From Bacteroidales bacterium (GTDB lineage Bacteria; Bacteroidota; Bacteroidia; Bacteroidales; F082): 64,000 nucleotides of DNA. The translations under genes and the position numbers were made by a program. The stretch's first letter is position 1; every line of letters begins with the position of its first letter. The notes beneath the pieces are model-generated. The model searched no databases. It was not told the DNA's origin and saw only the letters and a program-made list of their open reading frames with translations. Positions 1 to 8,330 of the stretch are shown in pieces. The stretch covers positions 1 through 64,000 of the forward strand of contig JAFYNJ010000028.1 of assembly GCA_017549805.1 (NCBI GenBank), in the 5' to 3' direction.

Positions 1-2
1 AA

Positions 3-620
3 AACGAATACTGCGTGAGAGTGGTTTATGGCGGTGAGCTTGATTCCACTTACTTCGCCATGTCATGCCCGGTTTGCGAGACTGTAACAATCGGCGACGT
101 ACCGTGCGATCCTGTTACCAACACAAACGGTTACTATCTGAACTACAACCAGCAAGAAGGTTTGGTGGTTGAATGGGATGATCCTGAAGGCGCAACGCAG
201 ATTAAGCTCTATGCCGATGGAGATTACCTCGGTGCCGTTACCGCAACAGGTGCACATCATGCCATCTTCATTAGCTTCGACGGACCAGCACCTGCCGGTA
301 CTTACACGATCGGTTTGGTAGCCGTACATCCGGATTGCGAATCAGAAATGGTTGAAGTTCCGATCTACTACGATGAGGTTGGCGACAACGACATCGTCAA
401 TGCCATCTATCCTAACCCGACCTCTGACAACGTGACCATTGAAGCCCAAGGCATGAAGCACATCACTGTGGCTAACGCTCTCGGTCAAGTGGTTTACGAT
501 GCCGACGTCGAAGGCGACATGATCCAGTTGAGCCTTGGCCAATTCAAGTCAGGCCTCTACATGGTTCGTGTCAACACCGAAAACGGTGTTAGCGTGAAAC
601 GCGTGACTGTTGTCAAATAA
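3..620 (+). CDS. T9SS-sorted secreted protein, C-terminal part (5' end outside window)
   Basis: The frame is open from the first bases, so the N-terminus lies upstream of the window; about 205 residues remain. The visible N-terminal part contains the strand CVRVVYGGEL and later TYTIGLVAVHPDCESE, which look like fibronectin III-type β-sandwich strands. From about base 405 it becomes a type A T9SS C-terminal sorting domain: YPNPTSDNVTIE, then GQVVYD, then GLYMVRV and a basic tail VKRVTVVK. Such proteins cross the outer membrane through the type IX machinery, and the sorting domain is then removed. The function of the mature protein cannot be told from this fragment. A strong terminator follows the stop codon. 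Confidence 0.85.
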   Translation, partial: NEYCVRVVYGGELDSTYFAMSCPVCETVTIGDVPCDPVTNTNGYYLNYNQQEGLVVEWDDPEGATQIKLYADGDYLGAVTATGAHHAIFISFDGPAPAGTYTIGLVAVHPDCESEMVEVPIYYDEVGDNDIVNAIYPNPTSDNVTIEAQGMKHITVANALGQVVYDADVEGDMIQLSLGQFKSGLYMVRVNTENGVSVKRVTVVK

Positions 621-638
621 ACCTTGACAACGTCCATG

Positions 639-670
639 AAAAAAGGGTGGTCGATCGACCACCCTTTTTT
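639..670. terminator. Perfect-palindrome bidirectional terminator
   Basis: A 32-bp perfect inverted repeat has six A, then GGGTGGTC on the left arm, the centre GATC, and the complementary arm followed by six T. It lies between the convergent T9SS gene and the rRNA methyltransferase gene, so it can end transcription from both sides. Confidence 0.9.
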
Positions 671-684
671 ATAATCTTTTTTTT

Positions 685-1887
685 CTATTCTACCATTAAA
701 ACCAGCCCCTTTAAATATCCGCCTTCAGGATGGAAAATGTTAATGGGATGGTCGGCTGGCTGTGAGAGCTGATAAAGAATCCTCACCTTGCGTCCTGCCT
801 CAATGGCGGCAGCGGTCACAATGCCTTGGAAGGTGGTCTTGTCAACCGCTTGCGAACAACTGAAGGTAAACAACAAACCGCCTGGAGCCAGTCTTCTGAT
901 CGCCTCAGCGTTGAGGAAACGATAACCCTGCAAACCGCGATGCCGATCCAAATGCCGTTTTGCAAAGGCTGGAGGATCCAAAACAACCAGGTCAAACTCC
1001 CCTTCTTTCATGTCCTTTATAAAATCCTTCATGTCAGTCGTGATACAGGGATTGTCAGACTTGGAATACCCATTGAGTTCCAGATTGGCCTCTGCGGCTT
1101 CCATGGCCTTATGCGAGGCATCCACGGTGACCACTCTTTTGGCGCCGCCTTTAAGCGCTGCCACCGAAAATCCACCCGTATAGCCAAATGCATTGAGCAC
1201 GGTTTTATCCTTGGAGAATTGTCGTACCAAGTCGCGATTGTCGCGCTGGTCGATGAAAAAGCCCGTTTTTTGACCATTCTCCCAGTCCACCAAAAAACGC
1301 ATATCGTTTTCCAAAACAGGCTCTTCTATACGGGATCCGAAAAGATAGCCGTCGTCGATGGCATCGTCCTTGCCCATGCGTTTCATGGCCTCGGCACTCT
1401 TGTTATAGATGGCCTCCAATTTCAAGTCAGGCACCAACTTCAGCGCCCTCACCACCTCCTTCAGATGCAAGGCCATTCCTTCGGTTTGGGCTTGAACAAC
1501 CGCCGTGTGTCCATACATGTCGATAATCAAGCCCGGCAATCCGTCGCCTTCCGAATGAACCAACCGATAGCAGTTGGTGTGGGGATTATCGGTCAACCCC
1601 ATCGTCTTGCGCAATTCAAAGGCGCTTTTGAGCTTCTCCAGAAAGAACCATTCGTCAATCTTACGGTTCTCAAAACAAAGCAGCTTCACGGCAATGCTTT
1701 CCGACTCGCAAAAGCCTGTTCCTAAGATCTTGCCTTGGAAATCGGTCACAGTAACGGTATCGCCAGCTTGGAGTCCTTCCGGGCCTTTGGCGATGGCACC
1801 AGAGAAAATCCAGGGATGAAAACGGCGCACCGCCATCTCCTTGCCCTGGTAGAGACGGATGACGGGATAAAAAGGAGTGTCGTTCAT
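685..1887 (-). CDS. rlmI: Class I SAM-dependent 23S rRNA (cytosine-5) methyltransferase, RlmI type
   Basis: The 400-residue product matches the RlmI/YccW family, which methylates cytosine in 23S rRNA. The N-terminal ~80 residues form a PUA-like RNA-binding domain (HPWIFSGAI, GDTVTVTDFQGKILGTGF). A Rossmann methyltransferase domain follows, with the SAM-binding motif VLNAFGYTGGFSVAAL near residue 230 and the catalytic-loop motif LDPPAFAK near residue 305. The segment FTFSCSQ near residue 342 carries the conserved cysteine. Length is normal for the family (about 395). The ATG at 1887 gives a complete PUA domain and lies just downstream of a minus-strand -7 box. The gene is divergent from adenine deaminase. 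The exact target base is inferred from the family only. Confidence 0.85.
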   Translation of the reverse strand: MNDTPFYPVIRLYQGKEMAVRRFHPWIFSGAIAKGPEGLQAGDTVTVTDFQGKILGTGFCESESIAVKLLCFENRKIDEWFFLEKLKSAFELRKTMGLTDNPHTNCYRLVHSEGDGLPGLIIDMYGHTAVVQAQTEGMALHLKEVVRALKLVPDLKLEAIYNKSAEAMKRMGKDDAIDDGYLFGSRIEEPVLENDMRFLVDWENGQKTGFFIDQRDNRDLVRQFSKDKTVLNAFGYTGGFSVAALKGGAKRVVTVDASHKAMEAAEANLELNGYSKSDNPCITTDMKDFIKDMKEGEFDLVVLDPPAFAKRHLDRHRGLQGYRFLNAEAIRRLAPGGLLFTFSCSQAVDKTTFQGIVTAAAIEAGRKVRILYQLSQPADHPINIFHPEGGYLKGLVLMVE

Positions 1888-1901
1888 AGAATCAGTTTTT
1901 G

Positions 1902-1909
1902 CAAAGATA
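1902..1909 (-). promoter_or_regulatory. -7 box (TATCTTTG) for rlmI
   Basis: On the minus strand this is TATCTTTG, a full match to the Bacteroidota -7 consensus TAnnTTTG, 14 nt before the rlmI start codon. It sits about 20 bp from the divergent -7 box of the adenine deaminase gene, so the two promoters overlap. Confidence 0.65.
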
Positions 1910-1929
1910 CGGAATTACACAGGAATGAC

Positions 1930-1937
1930 TATCTTTG
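1930..1937 (+). promoter_or_regulatory. -7 box (TATCTTTG) for adenine deaminase
   Basis: TATCTTTG matches the Bacteroidota -7 consensus and lies 20 nt before the chosen ATG at 1958. A run of T ending in TTTTTG at about 1896-1901 is a possible -33 element, though its spacing is longer than usual. Confidence 0.65.
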
Positions 1938-1957
1938 CTGTCAGAAATAATCCTTCC

Positions 1958-3595
1958 ATGAAAAACGACAACACCTTCTCCTTGAGCGGACAGATCATTG
2001 ATCTGGTCCATTCCCGCATCTTTCCCGGACGCATCACCGTCAACGACAGCAAAATCACCGAGATTGAGGAATTGCCCGTGGCCGAGCAGCGCTACATCAT
2101 GCCCGGATTCATCGACGCACACATCCACATCGAGAGTTCGATGGTGCCGCCTTCGGAGTTTGCGAGGATGGCGGTTTGCCATGGCACGGTGGCCACGGTG
2201 AGCGATCCACATGAGATTGCCAACGTGATGGGTGTGGAAGGCATCGACTACATGATTCGGAGCGGTAAACGAGGCCATTTCAAGTTCTATTTCGGTGCAC
2301 CGAGTTGCGTGCCCGCCACCCCTTTCGAAACCTCTGGATTCACGCTGGATGCCCAAGCCATCGAAGCCCTGATGACCCGTGACGATATCTATTATCTCTC
2401 CGAAATGATGAACTATCCCGGGGTGCTTTCCGACGATTCCGACATCCTAAAGAAACTGGAAGCCGCCAAGCGACACGGGAAGCCCATCGACGGCCACGCA
2501 CCCATGGTGACAGGTGACGACATCAAAAAATACATCGCCTCAGGCATTAGCACCGACCATGAATGCTATGCCATCGAAGATGCTTTGGAGAAGGTGCATC
2601 TCGGCATGAAGATCCTGATCCGCGAAGGCAGTGCCGCCAAGAACTTCGATGTACTGATTCCCTTGATGGCCCAATATCCCGAACAACTCATGTTCTGCTC
2701 CGACGACAAGCATCCCAACGACCTCATCAAAGGCCATATCAACCTGTTGGTGAAACGCGCCTTGCAAAAAGGCTACAAGCTGATGGATGTTCTACGAGCT
2801 GCTTCACTCAATGCTGTTCGGCATTATCATCTTGATGTGGGAATGCTCCAAACGGGCGACGATGCCGATTTCATCGTGGTGGACAACCCCACCGATCTCA
2901 ATGTGCTGCAAACCTATGTCAAAGGCCGGCTGGTGGCCGAGAACGGCGTGTCGTTGATGCCCCGACGCAAGGAAGAGGCTTGCAACAACTTCCATGCGAC
3001 GACCATCACACCGGAGGATCTTCAAGTGCCCGACGAAGGAAAACGCATCAAGGTAATCGCCTGCATGGACGGCAACCTGATCACCAATACCATCATCGCA
3101 ACACCCAAGGTTGTGGAAGGCAACTTGGTGAGCGACACCTCACGCGACATCCTGAAGATGGTGGTGCTGAACCGCTATACACCTGCCAAACCTGCCATCG
3201 GTTTTATCAACAACATTGGCTTGAAACGCGGTGCCATCGCCACTTCCGTCTCGAACGACAGCCACAACATCGTGGCGGTGGGCTGTAGCGATGAAGACAT
3301 CGCCCGTGCCATCAACCTGCTGGTCTATACCAAAGGTGGCATGGTGGCTTGCAGTGAAACGGAGTTTGCCCTCTTACCGCTGCCGATTGCCGGACTCATG
3401 AGCCTGGAGGAAGGCAGCCGCGTGGCAGAGGATTATGAGCGTGCCGACAAGTTGGCGCATGAATTCGGCTGCACACTATACAGCCCCTTCATGACGCTGT
3501 CGTTCATGGCGCTATTGGTAATTCCTGAATTGAAATTGAGTGACAAGGGGCTCTTTGACGTGACCCAATTCAGTTTCACGTCGTTGACAGCCTGA
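1958..3595 (+). CDS. ade: Adenine deaminase
   Basis: The 545-residue product is an amidohydrolase-fold adenine deaminase, converting adenine to hypoxanthine in purine salvage. Metal-ligand motif GFIDAHIHIESSM is near residue 54, PIDGHAPMV near residue 177, and the metal-binding aspartate motif SDDKHPNDL near residue 249. The C-terminal domain typical of the ade family is present (FINNIGLKRGAIATSVSNDSHN; the CSETEFALLPLPIAGLMS stretch). Length agrees with the family (540-590). The frame is open further upstream, but the ATG at 1958 lies downstream of the promoter and starts the conserved protein, so the extra 27 residues were discarded. The gene ends exactly where the convergent lipoprotein gene ends. 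Confidence 0.92.
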   Translation: MKNDNTFSLSGQIIDLVHSRIFPGRITVNDSKITEIEELPVAEQRYIMPGFIDAHIHIESSMVPPSEFARMAVCHGTVATVSDPHEIANVMGVEGIDYMIRSGKRGHFKFYFGAPSCVPATPFETSGFTLDAQAIEALMTRDDIYYLSEMMNYPGVLSDDSDILKKLEAAKRHGKPIDGHAPMVTGDDIKKYIASGISTDHECYAIEDALEKVHLGMKILIREGSAAKNFDVLIPLMAQYPEQLMFCSDDKHPNDLIKGHINLLVKRALQKGYKLMDVLRAASLNAVRHYHLDVGMLQTGDDADFIVVDNPTDLNVLQTYVKGRLVAENGVSLMPRRKEEACNNFHATTITPEDLQVPDEGKRIKVIACMDGNLITNTIIATPKVVEGNLVSDTSRDILKMVVLNRYTPAKPAIGFINNIGLKRGAIATSVSNDSHNIVAVGCSDEDIARAINLLVYTKGGMVACSETEFALLPLPIAGLMSLEEGSRVAEDYERADKLAHEFGCTLYSPFMTLSFMALLVIPELKLSDKGLFDVTQFSFTSLTA

Positions 3596-4171
3596 TCATT
3601 CACTCATGAATGACTTTGGTCTGCGAGGCCTGAAGGTCGGCTTGGTGGCAGCACCCTTTGAAAGTGACTTGGTGTTGAGACGCTTCAGGAATGCTTTCTC
3701 AATGTAGTTTTCATCATATTCGTTGTAGTAAACGAACGAATCGTCTTCGAAATTGCTGACCTTCATCGAGAACGTGCGGGCGTAGTCCATCATCATGAAC
3801 AGCGTGGACTCGTCTTCGTCGAACGAATAGTTGAAATACGTAACCAAAGTGGTATCGGGATTGATGATGGTATCATAAATCACTGGATCCACGCTGATTT
3901 GATTGTAAATCGTATCACGGCTGCGGTCGCGCATTTCTCCTGTTTTATCAGACCTGAAAATCAAGTCGATGCCGTCTTTGGCATCACCCAAAGGAAATTC
4001 ATAGACTTCGAGCGATCCAGGGATGGGGTTCCCTGCATAGTCAATGTTGTAATACTCAAGGCGTTCAACTCCCCAAGTACCTACAAAATCCTTATAGGTA
4101 CGATCCTTGGAACATGAAAACAAACCTAAGACAATCGTCAACAAGGTTACAAATAATGTGAGTCTTTTCAT
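3596..4171 (-). CDS. Hypothetical lipoprotein
   Basis: The 191-residue product starts with a lipoprotein signal peptide: MKRLTLFVTLLTIVLGLFSC, with the lipobox cysteine at residue 20 followed by SKD. The rest is a small secreted domain with alternating β-strands (FVGTWGVERLEYYNIDYAG, IDLIFRSDKTGEMRD, FNYSFDEDESTLFMM). The layout FVGTW-RSDKTGEM resembles lipocalin-like lipoproteins of Bacteroidota, which is only a fold guess. The start at 4171 was chosen because it begins the signal peptide and follows a -7 box; the longer upstream frame has none. The gene has its own divergent promoter and abuts ade tail to tail. Confidence 0.75.
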   Translation of the reverse strand: MKRLTLFVTLLTIVLGLFSCSKDRTYKDFVGTWGVERLEYYNIDYAGNPIPGSLEVYEFPLGDAKDGIDLIFRSDKTGEMRDRSRDTIYNQISVDPVIYDTIINPDTTLVTYFNYSFDEDESTLFMMMDYARTFSMKVSNFEDDSFVYYNEYDENYIEKAFLKRLNTKSLSKGAATKPTFRPRRPKSFMSE

Positions 4172-4193
4172 GGCATTAATAATTATGACACAG

Positions 4194-4201
4194 CAAAAAT
4201 A
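4194..4201 (-). promoter_or_regulatory. -7 box (TATTTTTG) for the 3596-4171 lipoprotein
   Basis: On the minus strand this is TATTTTTG, a full TAnnTTTG match 22 nt before the start at 4171. It is separated by 2 bp from a divergent copy on the plus strand, so polymerases on the two promoters should exclude each other. Confidence 0.6.
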
Positions 4202-4203
4202 AC

Positions 4204-4211
4204 TATTTTTG
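4204..4211 (+). promoter_or_regulatory. -7 box (TATTTTTG) for the secreted phosphatase-fold gene
   Basis: TATTTTTG matches the -7 consensus and lies 18 nt before the ATG at 4230, giving a leader of only about a dozen nucleotides. It is back to back with the promoter of the lipoprotein gene. Confidence 0.6.
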
Positions 4212-4229
4212 CATAAAAATAGCATTTTG

Positions 4230-5480
4230 ATGAAACGTTTTTTCATAATTATAGCATTTTTACTGATAAGTTGGGGGGTCGGAGCCCAGGACACCATCAC
4301 CGTGATGCAATACAACCTCTTGCAATACGGTAACTACAACAGTGGTTTTGCCGATTGCTATGAGACCAACAACAACACGCAGCGCAAGGACGAATGCATC
4401 CGCACCTTATTGGACTATGTAAAGCCCGACATCTTCACCGTTTGCGAGTTTGGCAAGCCACAACAGCTGCAATCCGACTTCTTGAAACACAACCTGAACA
4501 CCAATGGCATCGACTATTGGAAATCCGACAATATCGTCAATTACGCAAATAGCAGCATCATCAACCATATTTTTTACGATTCCCGCAAGATGGAATTGAA
4601 AAAGCATGTGGCTTTGCGCACCTCCCCTCGCGACACCGATGTATATGAGCTCTATTTGAAGACCTCGAGCCTGCTCTCGGGTGATACCATTAAACTGGTT
4701 TGTATCGTAGCCCATCCCAAGGCAGGCATGAACTATGAGGCCGACCGCCGCGCGACGATGCAAACCGCCATGGATTACATCAACCAACACTACCAAAACG
4801 ACAATGTGCTGATCATGGGCGATTTCAACATGTATCGCGCCAGTGAAAGCGGCTACCGTTTGTTGACGCAGACCTACAGCAACTCCAACGTATTGTTTGT
4901 CGATCCCTTAGCCAACCAAGGCGGCGTGGGCGAATGGAACAGCAACAGCTCCTTTGCTCCCTTCCACACCCAATCCACCAGAAGATGGTCGGACGAGTGT
5001 TTTTCAAGCGGTGGCTTGGACGACCGATTCGACTTCATCTTAATGTCGGACGAGATCTATATGGGCTTCAACAAGCTGAAATACGTCAACAATTCCTATT
5101 TTGCGGTAGGTAACGACGGGAGACATTTTGACCAAAGTATCAACCAAAACGGCAACAGCGCGGTGCCCGACATCGTTGCCGAAGCCTTGTTTGATGGTTC
5201 GGACCACCTCCCCGTTACCATGAAAATGAAGGTTTATGGAAATTGGGATGTGGAAGAGATGGCCTTGGATGCAATGAGGGTTTATCCCAATCCCACGGAT
5301 GGGATCATCCACATAGAGACAGGGCGCGCTACATCTCAACAGGAATTCCGCATCACCAACGTGATGGGACAGGTCTTGATGAAAGGACAGATTGCACAAA
5401 CCATTGATGTGTCGGGGTTACCTGCCGGTATCTATTTCATCCAGATCGATGGGATAACAAGAAAGTTTGTCAAGAATTAA
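4230..5480 (+). CDS. Secreted endonuclease/exonuclease/phosphatase-fold protein with T9SS sorting domain
   Basis: The 416-residue product has a signal peptide (MKRFFIIIAFLLISWGVGAQ, cleaved after GAQ). The EEP-fold domain has TITVMQYNLLQYGNY near residue 22, VCEFGKPQQ near residue 76, VLIMGDFNMYR near residue 198 and DDRFDFILMS near residue 268; GSDHLP near residue 320 supplies the catalytic Asp-His. These are the hallmark metal and catalytic motifs of Mg-dependent phosphodiesterases such as DNase I and inositol phosphatases. The last ~75 residues are a type A T9SS sorting domain (VYPNPTDGIIHIE, GIYFIQIDG, terminal KFVKN). It is probably a surface or released nuclease or phosphatase; the substrate cannot be told. 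The start was taken at the signal peptide. It overlaps the convergent map gene by 4 bases. Confidence 0.85.
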   Translation: MKRFFIIIAFLLISWGVGAQDTITVMQYNLLQYGNYNSGFADCYETNNNTQRKDECIRTLLDYVKPDIFTVCEFGKPQQLQSDFLKHNLNTNGIDYWKSDNIVNYANSSIINHIFYDSRKMELKKHVALRTSPRDTDVYELYLKTSSLLSGDTIKLVCIVAHPKAGMNYEADRRATMQTAMDYINQHYQNDNVLIMGDFNMYRASESGYRLLTQTYSNSNVLFVDPLANQGGVGEWNSNSSFAPFHTQSTRRWSDECFSSGGLDDRFDFILMSDEIYMGFNKLKYVNNSYFAVGNDGRHFDQSINQNGNSAVPDIVAEALFDGSDHLPVTMKMKVYGNWDVEEMALDAMRVYPNPTDGIIHIETGRATSQQEFRITNVMGQVLMKGQIAQTIDVSGLPAGIYFIQIDGITRKFVKN

Positions 5481-6337
5481 TGCGTCAGGATCTCCAATCC
5501 TGTTTCCGTCATTAGGAAGGTGTGTTCCCATTGGGCGGAAGGCAACTCGTCCTCGGTGATCACCGTCCAGCCGTCAGCGCTGTCGATAAAGACCTTCCAG
5601 GTACCCATGTTGATCATCGGCTCGATGGTAAACACCATGCCTGGAACCAGCAGCATACCCGTGCCTTTCTTTCCATAATGCAACACCTCCGGATCGTCGT
5701 GGAACTTCAAGCCCACGCCATGACCGCAGAGGTCGCGGACCACGCTGAAGCCGTTCTTGTGTGCGTGACGCTCAATGGCATTGCCGATGTCGCCCACAAA
5801 ACCGAAAGGCTTGGCGGCCTCCATGCCAATCTCCAGGCATTCCTTGGCTACATCCACCAACTTTTGCTTACGGGGCGTGGTCTCGCCGATGACAAACATG
5901 CGTGAGGCATCGGCATAATAACCGTCGAGGATGGTGGTGCAGTCCACATTGATGATATCACCTTCCTTTAAGATCTCTTTGGCCGAAGGGATGCCGTGGC
6001 ACACCACCTCGTTGATGGAGGTGCAAACGCTCTTCGGATAGCCTTCATAGCCCAAAGTGGCTGGGATGGCGCCATGTTCGATGGTATAGTTGTGAACGAG
6101 TTCGTCGATTTCCAACGTACTCATGCCCGCGTGGATTTTCTCTCCCACCAAATCCAATATGGCCGTGTTGATCACGCCGCTGCGCTTGATACCTTCGATT
6201 TGTTCAGGAGTACGGATCAGCGTACGTTTTGGCACCAAGGCCCCACGGCTTTCCATAGCCATTACCCTGCGATCCAACGCAGTTGGTTCCACACCGGCTG
6301 GAACACGCCATCTCTTGCGATTGTTAAACATTCCCAT
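5477..6337 (-). CDS. map: Type I methionine aminopeptidase
   Basis: The 286-residue product removes the initiator methionine from new proteins. The metal-ligand motifs of type I MetAP are all present: INVDCTTILDGYYADASR (two Asp), LCGHGVG (His), FTIEPMIN (Glu) and SAQWEHTFLMTE (Glu). The active-site histidine is in VVCHGIPS. It has about 37 extra N-terminal residues (FNNRKRWRVPAGVEPTALDRRV) before the core that starts at RTPEQIEGIKRSG; such extensions occur in many Bacteroidota MetAPs. The gene is 15 bp downstream of dnaG on the same strand with no promoter of its own visible, so it is probably cotranscribed. Confidence 0.93.
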   Translation of the reverse strand: MGMFNNRKRWRVPAGVEPTALDRRVMAMESRGALVPKRTLIRTPEQIEGIKRSGVINTAILDLVGEKIHAGMSTLEIDELVHNYTIEHGAIPATLGYEGYPKSVCTSINEVVCHGIPSAKEILKEGDIINVDCTTILDGYYADASRMFVIGETTPRKQKLVDVAKECLEIGMEAAKPFGFVGDIGNAIERHAHKNGFSVVRDLCGHGVGLKFHDDPEVLHYGKKGTGMLLVPGMVFTIEPMINMGTWKVFIDSADGWTVITEDELPSAQWEHTFLMTETGLEILTH

Positions 6338-6352
6338 TTTGTATCTCTTTTT

Positions 6353-8311
6353 TTATTTGGCAATTACGATGCCCAACATCTTGTTGATTTGCACCCTAAG
6401 GTCGTCCCAATGCTTTTTTTGCTTCAGCAAAATCAACTGGTTGTCGGGATCTTGTTCTTCTTTTATTTGATCTTGTATTGTTTTCCTGCGGGCATCGATG
6501 ATCAAGTCCTTATAGCGCAGGATGGCATATTGCACAGTCAACTTCAACTTGCTTTCCTCACTTTTCACATAAATGCCGTGATTCTCCCAATGGTCAAGCT
6601 TGTATGGCGTGCTCAGCAAATCGATGGCCAGCTGCGAGACCTGCTCATCCTCGTTGGAGATAAAGAACTGATCGTCGGGGATGTCGCCCGAATTGAGCGC
6701 TTGGTCATAGACATCGAAGATCTTCTTGTTGACCGGATCGTTGAAGACAATCTCGTCATTGATCAAGTCATCAACAATCATCTGGGCTACCGAGATCTCG
6801 GTCTCTACTTCCTGACCGTCTTCATCCTGGTGGATGTCATTGAGCATCTCCGAGCCGTAAACCAAGAGTAGTTTCACCAGTTCGCGTTCCTGGTAATAAC
6901 CGGGAGGCAGCGTCTCTTCTTGGGGCTGTTCCTGTGGGGGTGCCACCACCGGCTCGTCGGGAATTACCTCCCCTTCCACGCCCAGCGATTTCTTGAATTT
7001 GGCCCTAAGTTGCTTGTTGAGTTCCACCATCAAGGTCTCCTCGGGCATGTCAAGCAGACGGCTCGTTTCCTTCACATAGGCAATACGGAAGATGGCGTCG
7101 GGCACCACCGAGATGGTCTCCACGATGTTGCGCACCACCTGTCCTTTCTTGATCGGATCGCTGGCAGCATCTTGCAATAGCAACTCCGTCTTGAAGCGGA
7201 TGAAATCCTTGGCATTGTCCTTAAGGTATTTGTTTACCTCTTCGGTAGAATAGGTCTTTCCGAAAGTGTCAGGGTCATGTTCGGGAGGCAGCACCACCAC
7301 ACGGACATTCATGCCCTCGGCAAGGATCATGTCGGTGCCGCGCAAGGCCGCATGGACACCTGCGGCATCACCGTCGTAAAGCATGGTGATGTTCTTGGTA
7401 TAGCGCTTGATAAGGCGGATCTGCTCCGTGGTCAGCGAAGTACCCGAACTGGCAACGACATTCTCAATGCCGATCTGGTGCATCCGCAACACGTCGAAAT
7501 AGCCTTCCACCAAAATGCATTCATCCTTGTTGACAATGGCTGACTTGGCGAAATAGATGCCGTATAACGTCTCCTTTTTCTGATAGATCTCCGACTCGGG
7601 TGAGTTCTGGTATTTGGCCAGTTTCTTTTCAGGATCCGATTGCAGGATACGTCCGCCAAAGCCTATTACTTTGCCTGTAAGGTTATGGATGGGAAACATC
7701 ACACGGCCATGGTAACGGTCGTAGTATTCGCCGTTTTGCCGTTTGATGGAGAAGCCCACTTTTTCGAGGAATTCCGGATCGTAGCCATTCTTTTTGGCAT
7801 ATTCCGTAAAAGCCTCCCACTTGGAAGGGCTGTAACCCAAATGGAACTTCTCGATGATGGGATTAAGGTAGCCGCGTTCACGGAAATACTCCAGTCCCAC
7901 CGACTTGCCTTCGTCGGTATTCCAAAGCGTATCCACGAAATACTTGTCGGCAAAGGCGTTGATGTTGAACATCTTCTCGCGTTCGGTCTGGGCCATCCGT
8001 TCTTCGGGAGTCAGTTCTTTCTCCTCGATTTGGATGTTGTATTTCTTGGCAAGATAGCGCAACGCCTCAGGATAGGTGATGTGCTCATGTTCCATCAGGA
8101 ACCTTGCCGAGTCGCCACCTTTGCCGCAGCCGAAGCATTTGAAGATATTACGAGCCGGATTGACGCTGAACGATGGCGTTTTCTCATTATGGAATGGACA
8201 TACTCCCCACAGGTTCGCCCCGCGTTTCTTGAGCGAAACGAATTCTCCCACCACCTCCTCGATACGGGCGGTTGACAGGATCAGATCGACGGTTTCCCTT
8301 GGGATTGGCAT
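6353..8311 (-). CDS. dnaG: DNA primase
   Basis: The 652-residue product makes RNA primers for replication. The N-terminal CHC2 zinc finger is clear (CPFHNEKTPSF, then FKCFGCGKGGD near residues 39-67). The RNA polymerase domain follows, with a TOPRIM core: ILVEGYFDVLRMH near residue 262 and ITMLYDGDAAGVHAALR near residue 308. The C-terminal ~200 residues are the helicase-binding region; they contain an acidic/proline-rich linker (PPQEQPQEETLPPGYYQERE) and a predicted helical end. Length is normal. The start MPIPRETVDLI is canonical and lies 7 nt after a -7 box located in the short gap behind polA. It heads a dnaG-map pair. Confidence 0.95.
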   Translation of the reverse strand: MPIPRETVDLILSTARIEEVVGEFVSLKKRGANLWGVCPFHNEKTPSFSVNPARNIFKCFGCGKGGDSARFLMEHEHITYPEALRYLAKKYNIQIEEKELTPEERMAQTEREKMFNINAFADKYFVDTLWNTDEGKSVGLEYFRERGYLNPIIEKFHLGYSPSKWEAFTEYAKKNGYDPEFLEKVGFSIKRQNGEYYDRYHGRVMFPIHNLTGKVIGFGGRILQSDPEKKLAKYQNSPESEIYQKKETLYGIYFAKSAIVNKDECILVEGYFDVLRMHQIGIENVVASSGTSLTTEQIRLIKRYTKNITMLYDGDAAGVHAALRGTDMILAEGMNVRVVVLPPEHDPDTFGKTYSTEEVNKYLKDNAKDFIRFKTELLLQDAASDPIKKGQVVRNIVETISVVPDAIFRIAYVKETSRLLDMPEETLMVELNKQLRAKFKKSLGVEGEVIPDEPVVAPPQEQPQEETLPPGYYQERELVKLLLVYGSEMLNDIHQDEDGQEVETEISVAQMIVDDLINDEIVFNDPVNKKIFDVYDQALNSGDIPDDQFFISNEDEQVSQLAIDLLSTPYKLDHWENHGIYVKSEESKLKLTVQYAILRYKDLIIDARRKTIQDQIKEEQDPDNQLILLKQKKHWDDLRVQINKMLGIVIAK

Positions 8312-8318
8312 AGCGGTG

Positions 8319-8326
8319 CAAAATTA
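8319..8326 (-). promoter_or_regulatory. -7 box (TAATTTTG) for dnaG
   Basis: On the minus strand this is TAATTTTG, a full -7 match located between the polA stop and the dnaG start, only 7 nt from the ATG. A transcript starting about 7 nt downstream of the box would be nearly leaderless. Confidence 0.5.
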
Positions 8327-8330
8327 AGAA

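Noticed and set aside
826-1725. A 299-codon open frame on the plus strand
   Set aside because: It lies wholly antisense to rlmI, encodes no recognisable motif and has no promoter; it is a shadow of a GC-balanced coding sequence.
5996-6871. A 291-codon open frame on the plus strand
   Set aside because: It is antisense to map and dnaG, crosses the gap between them and has no recognisable protein features.
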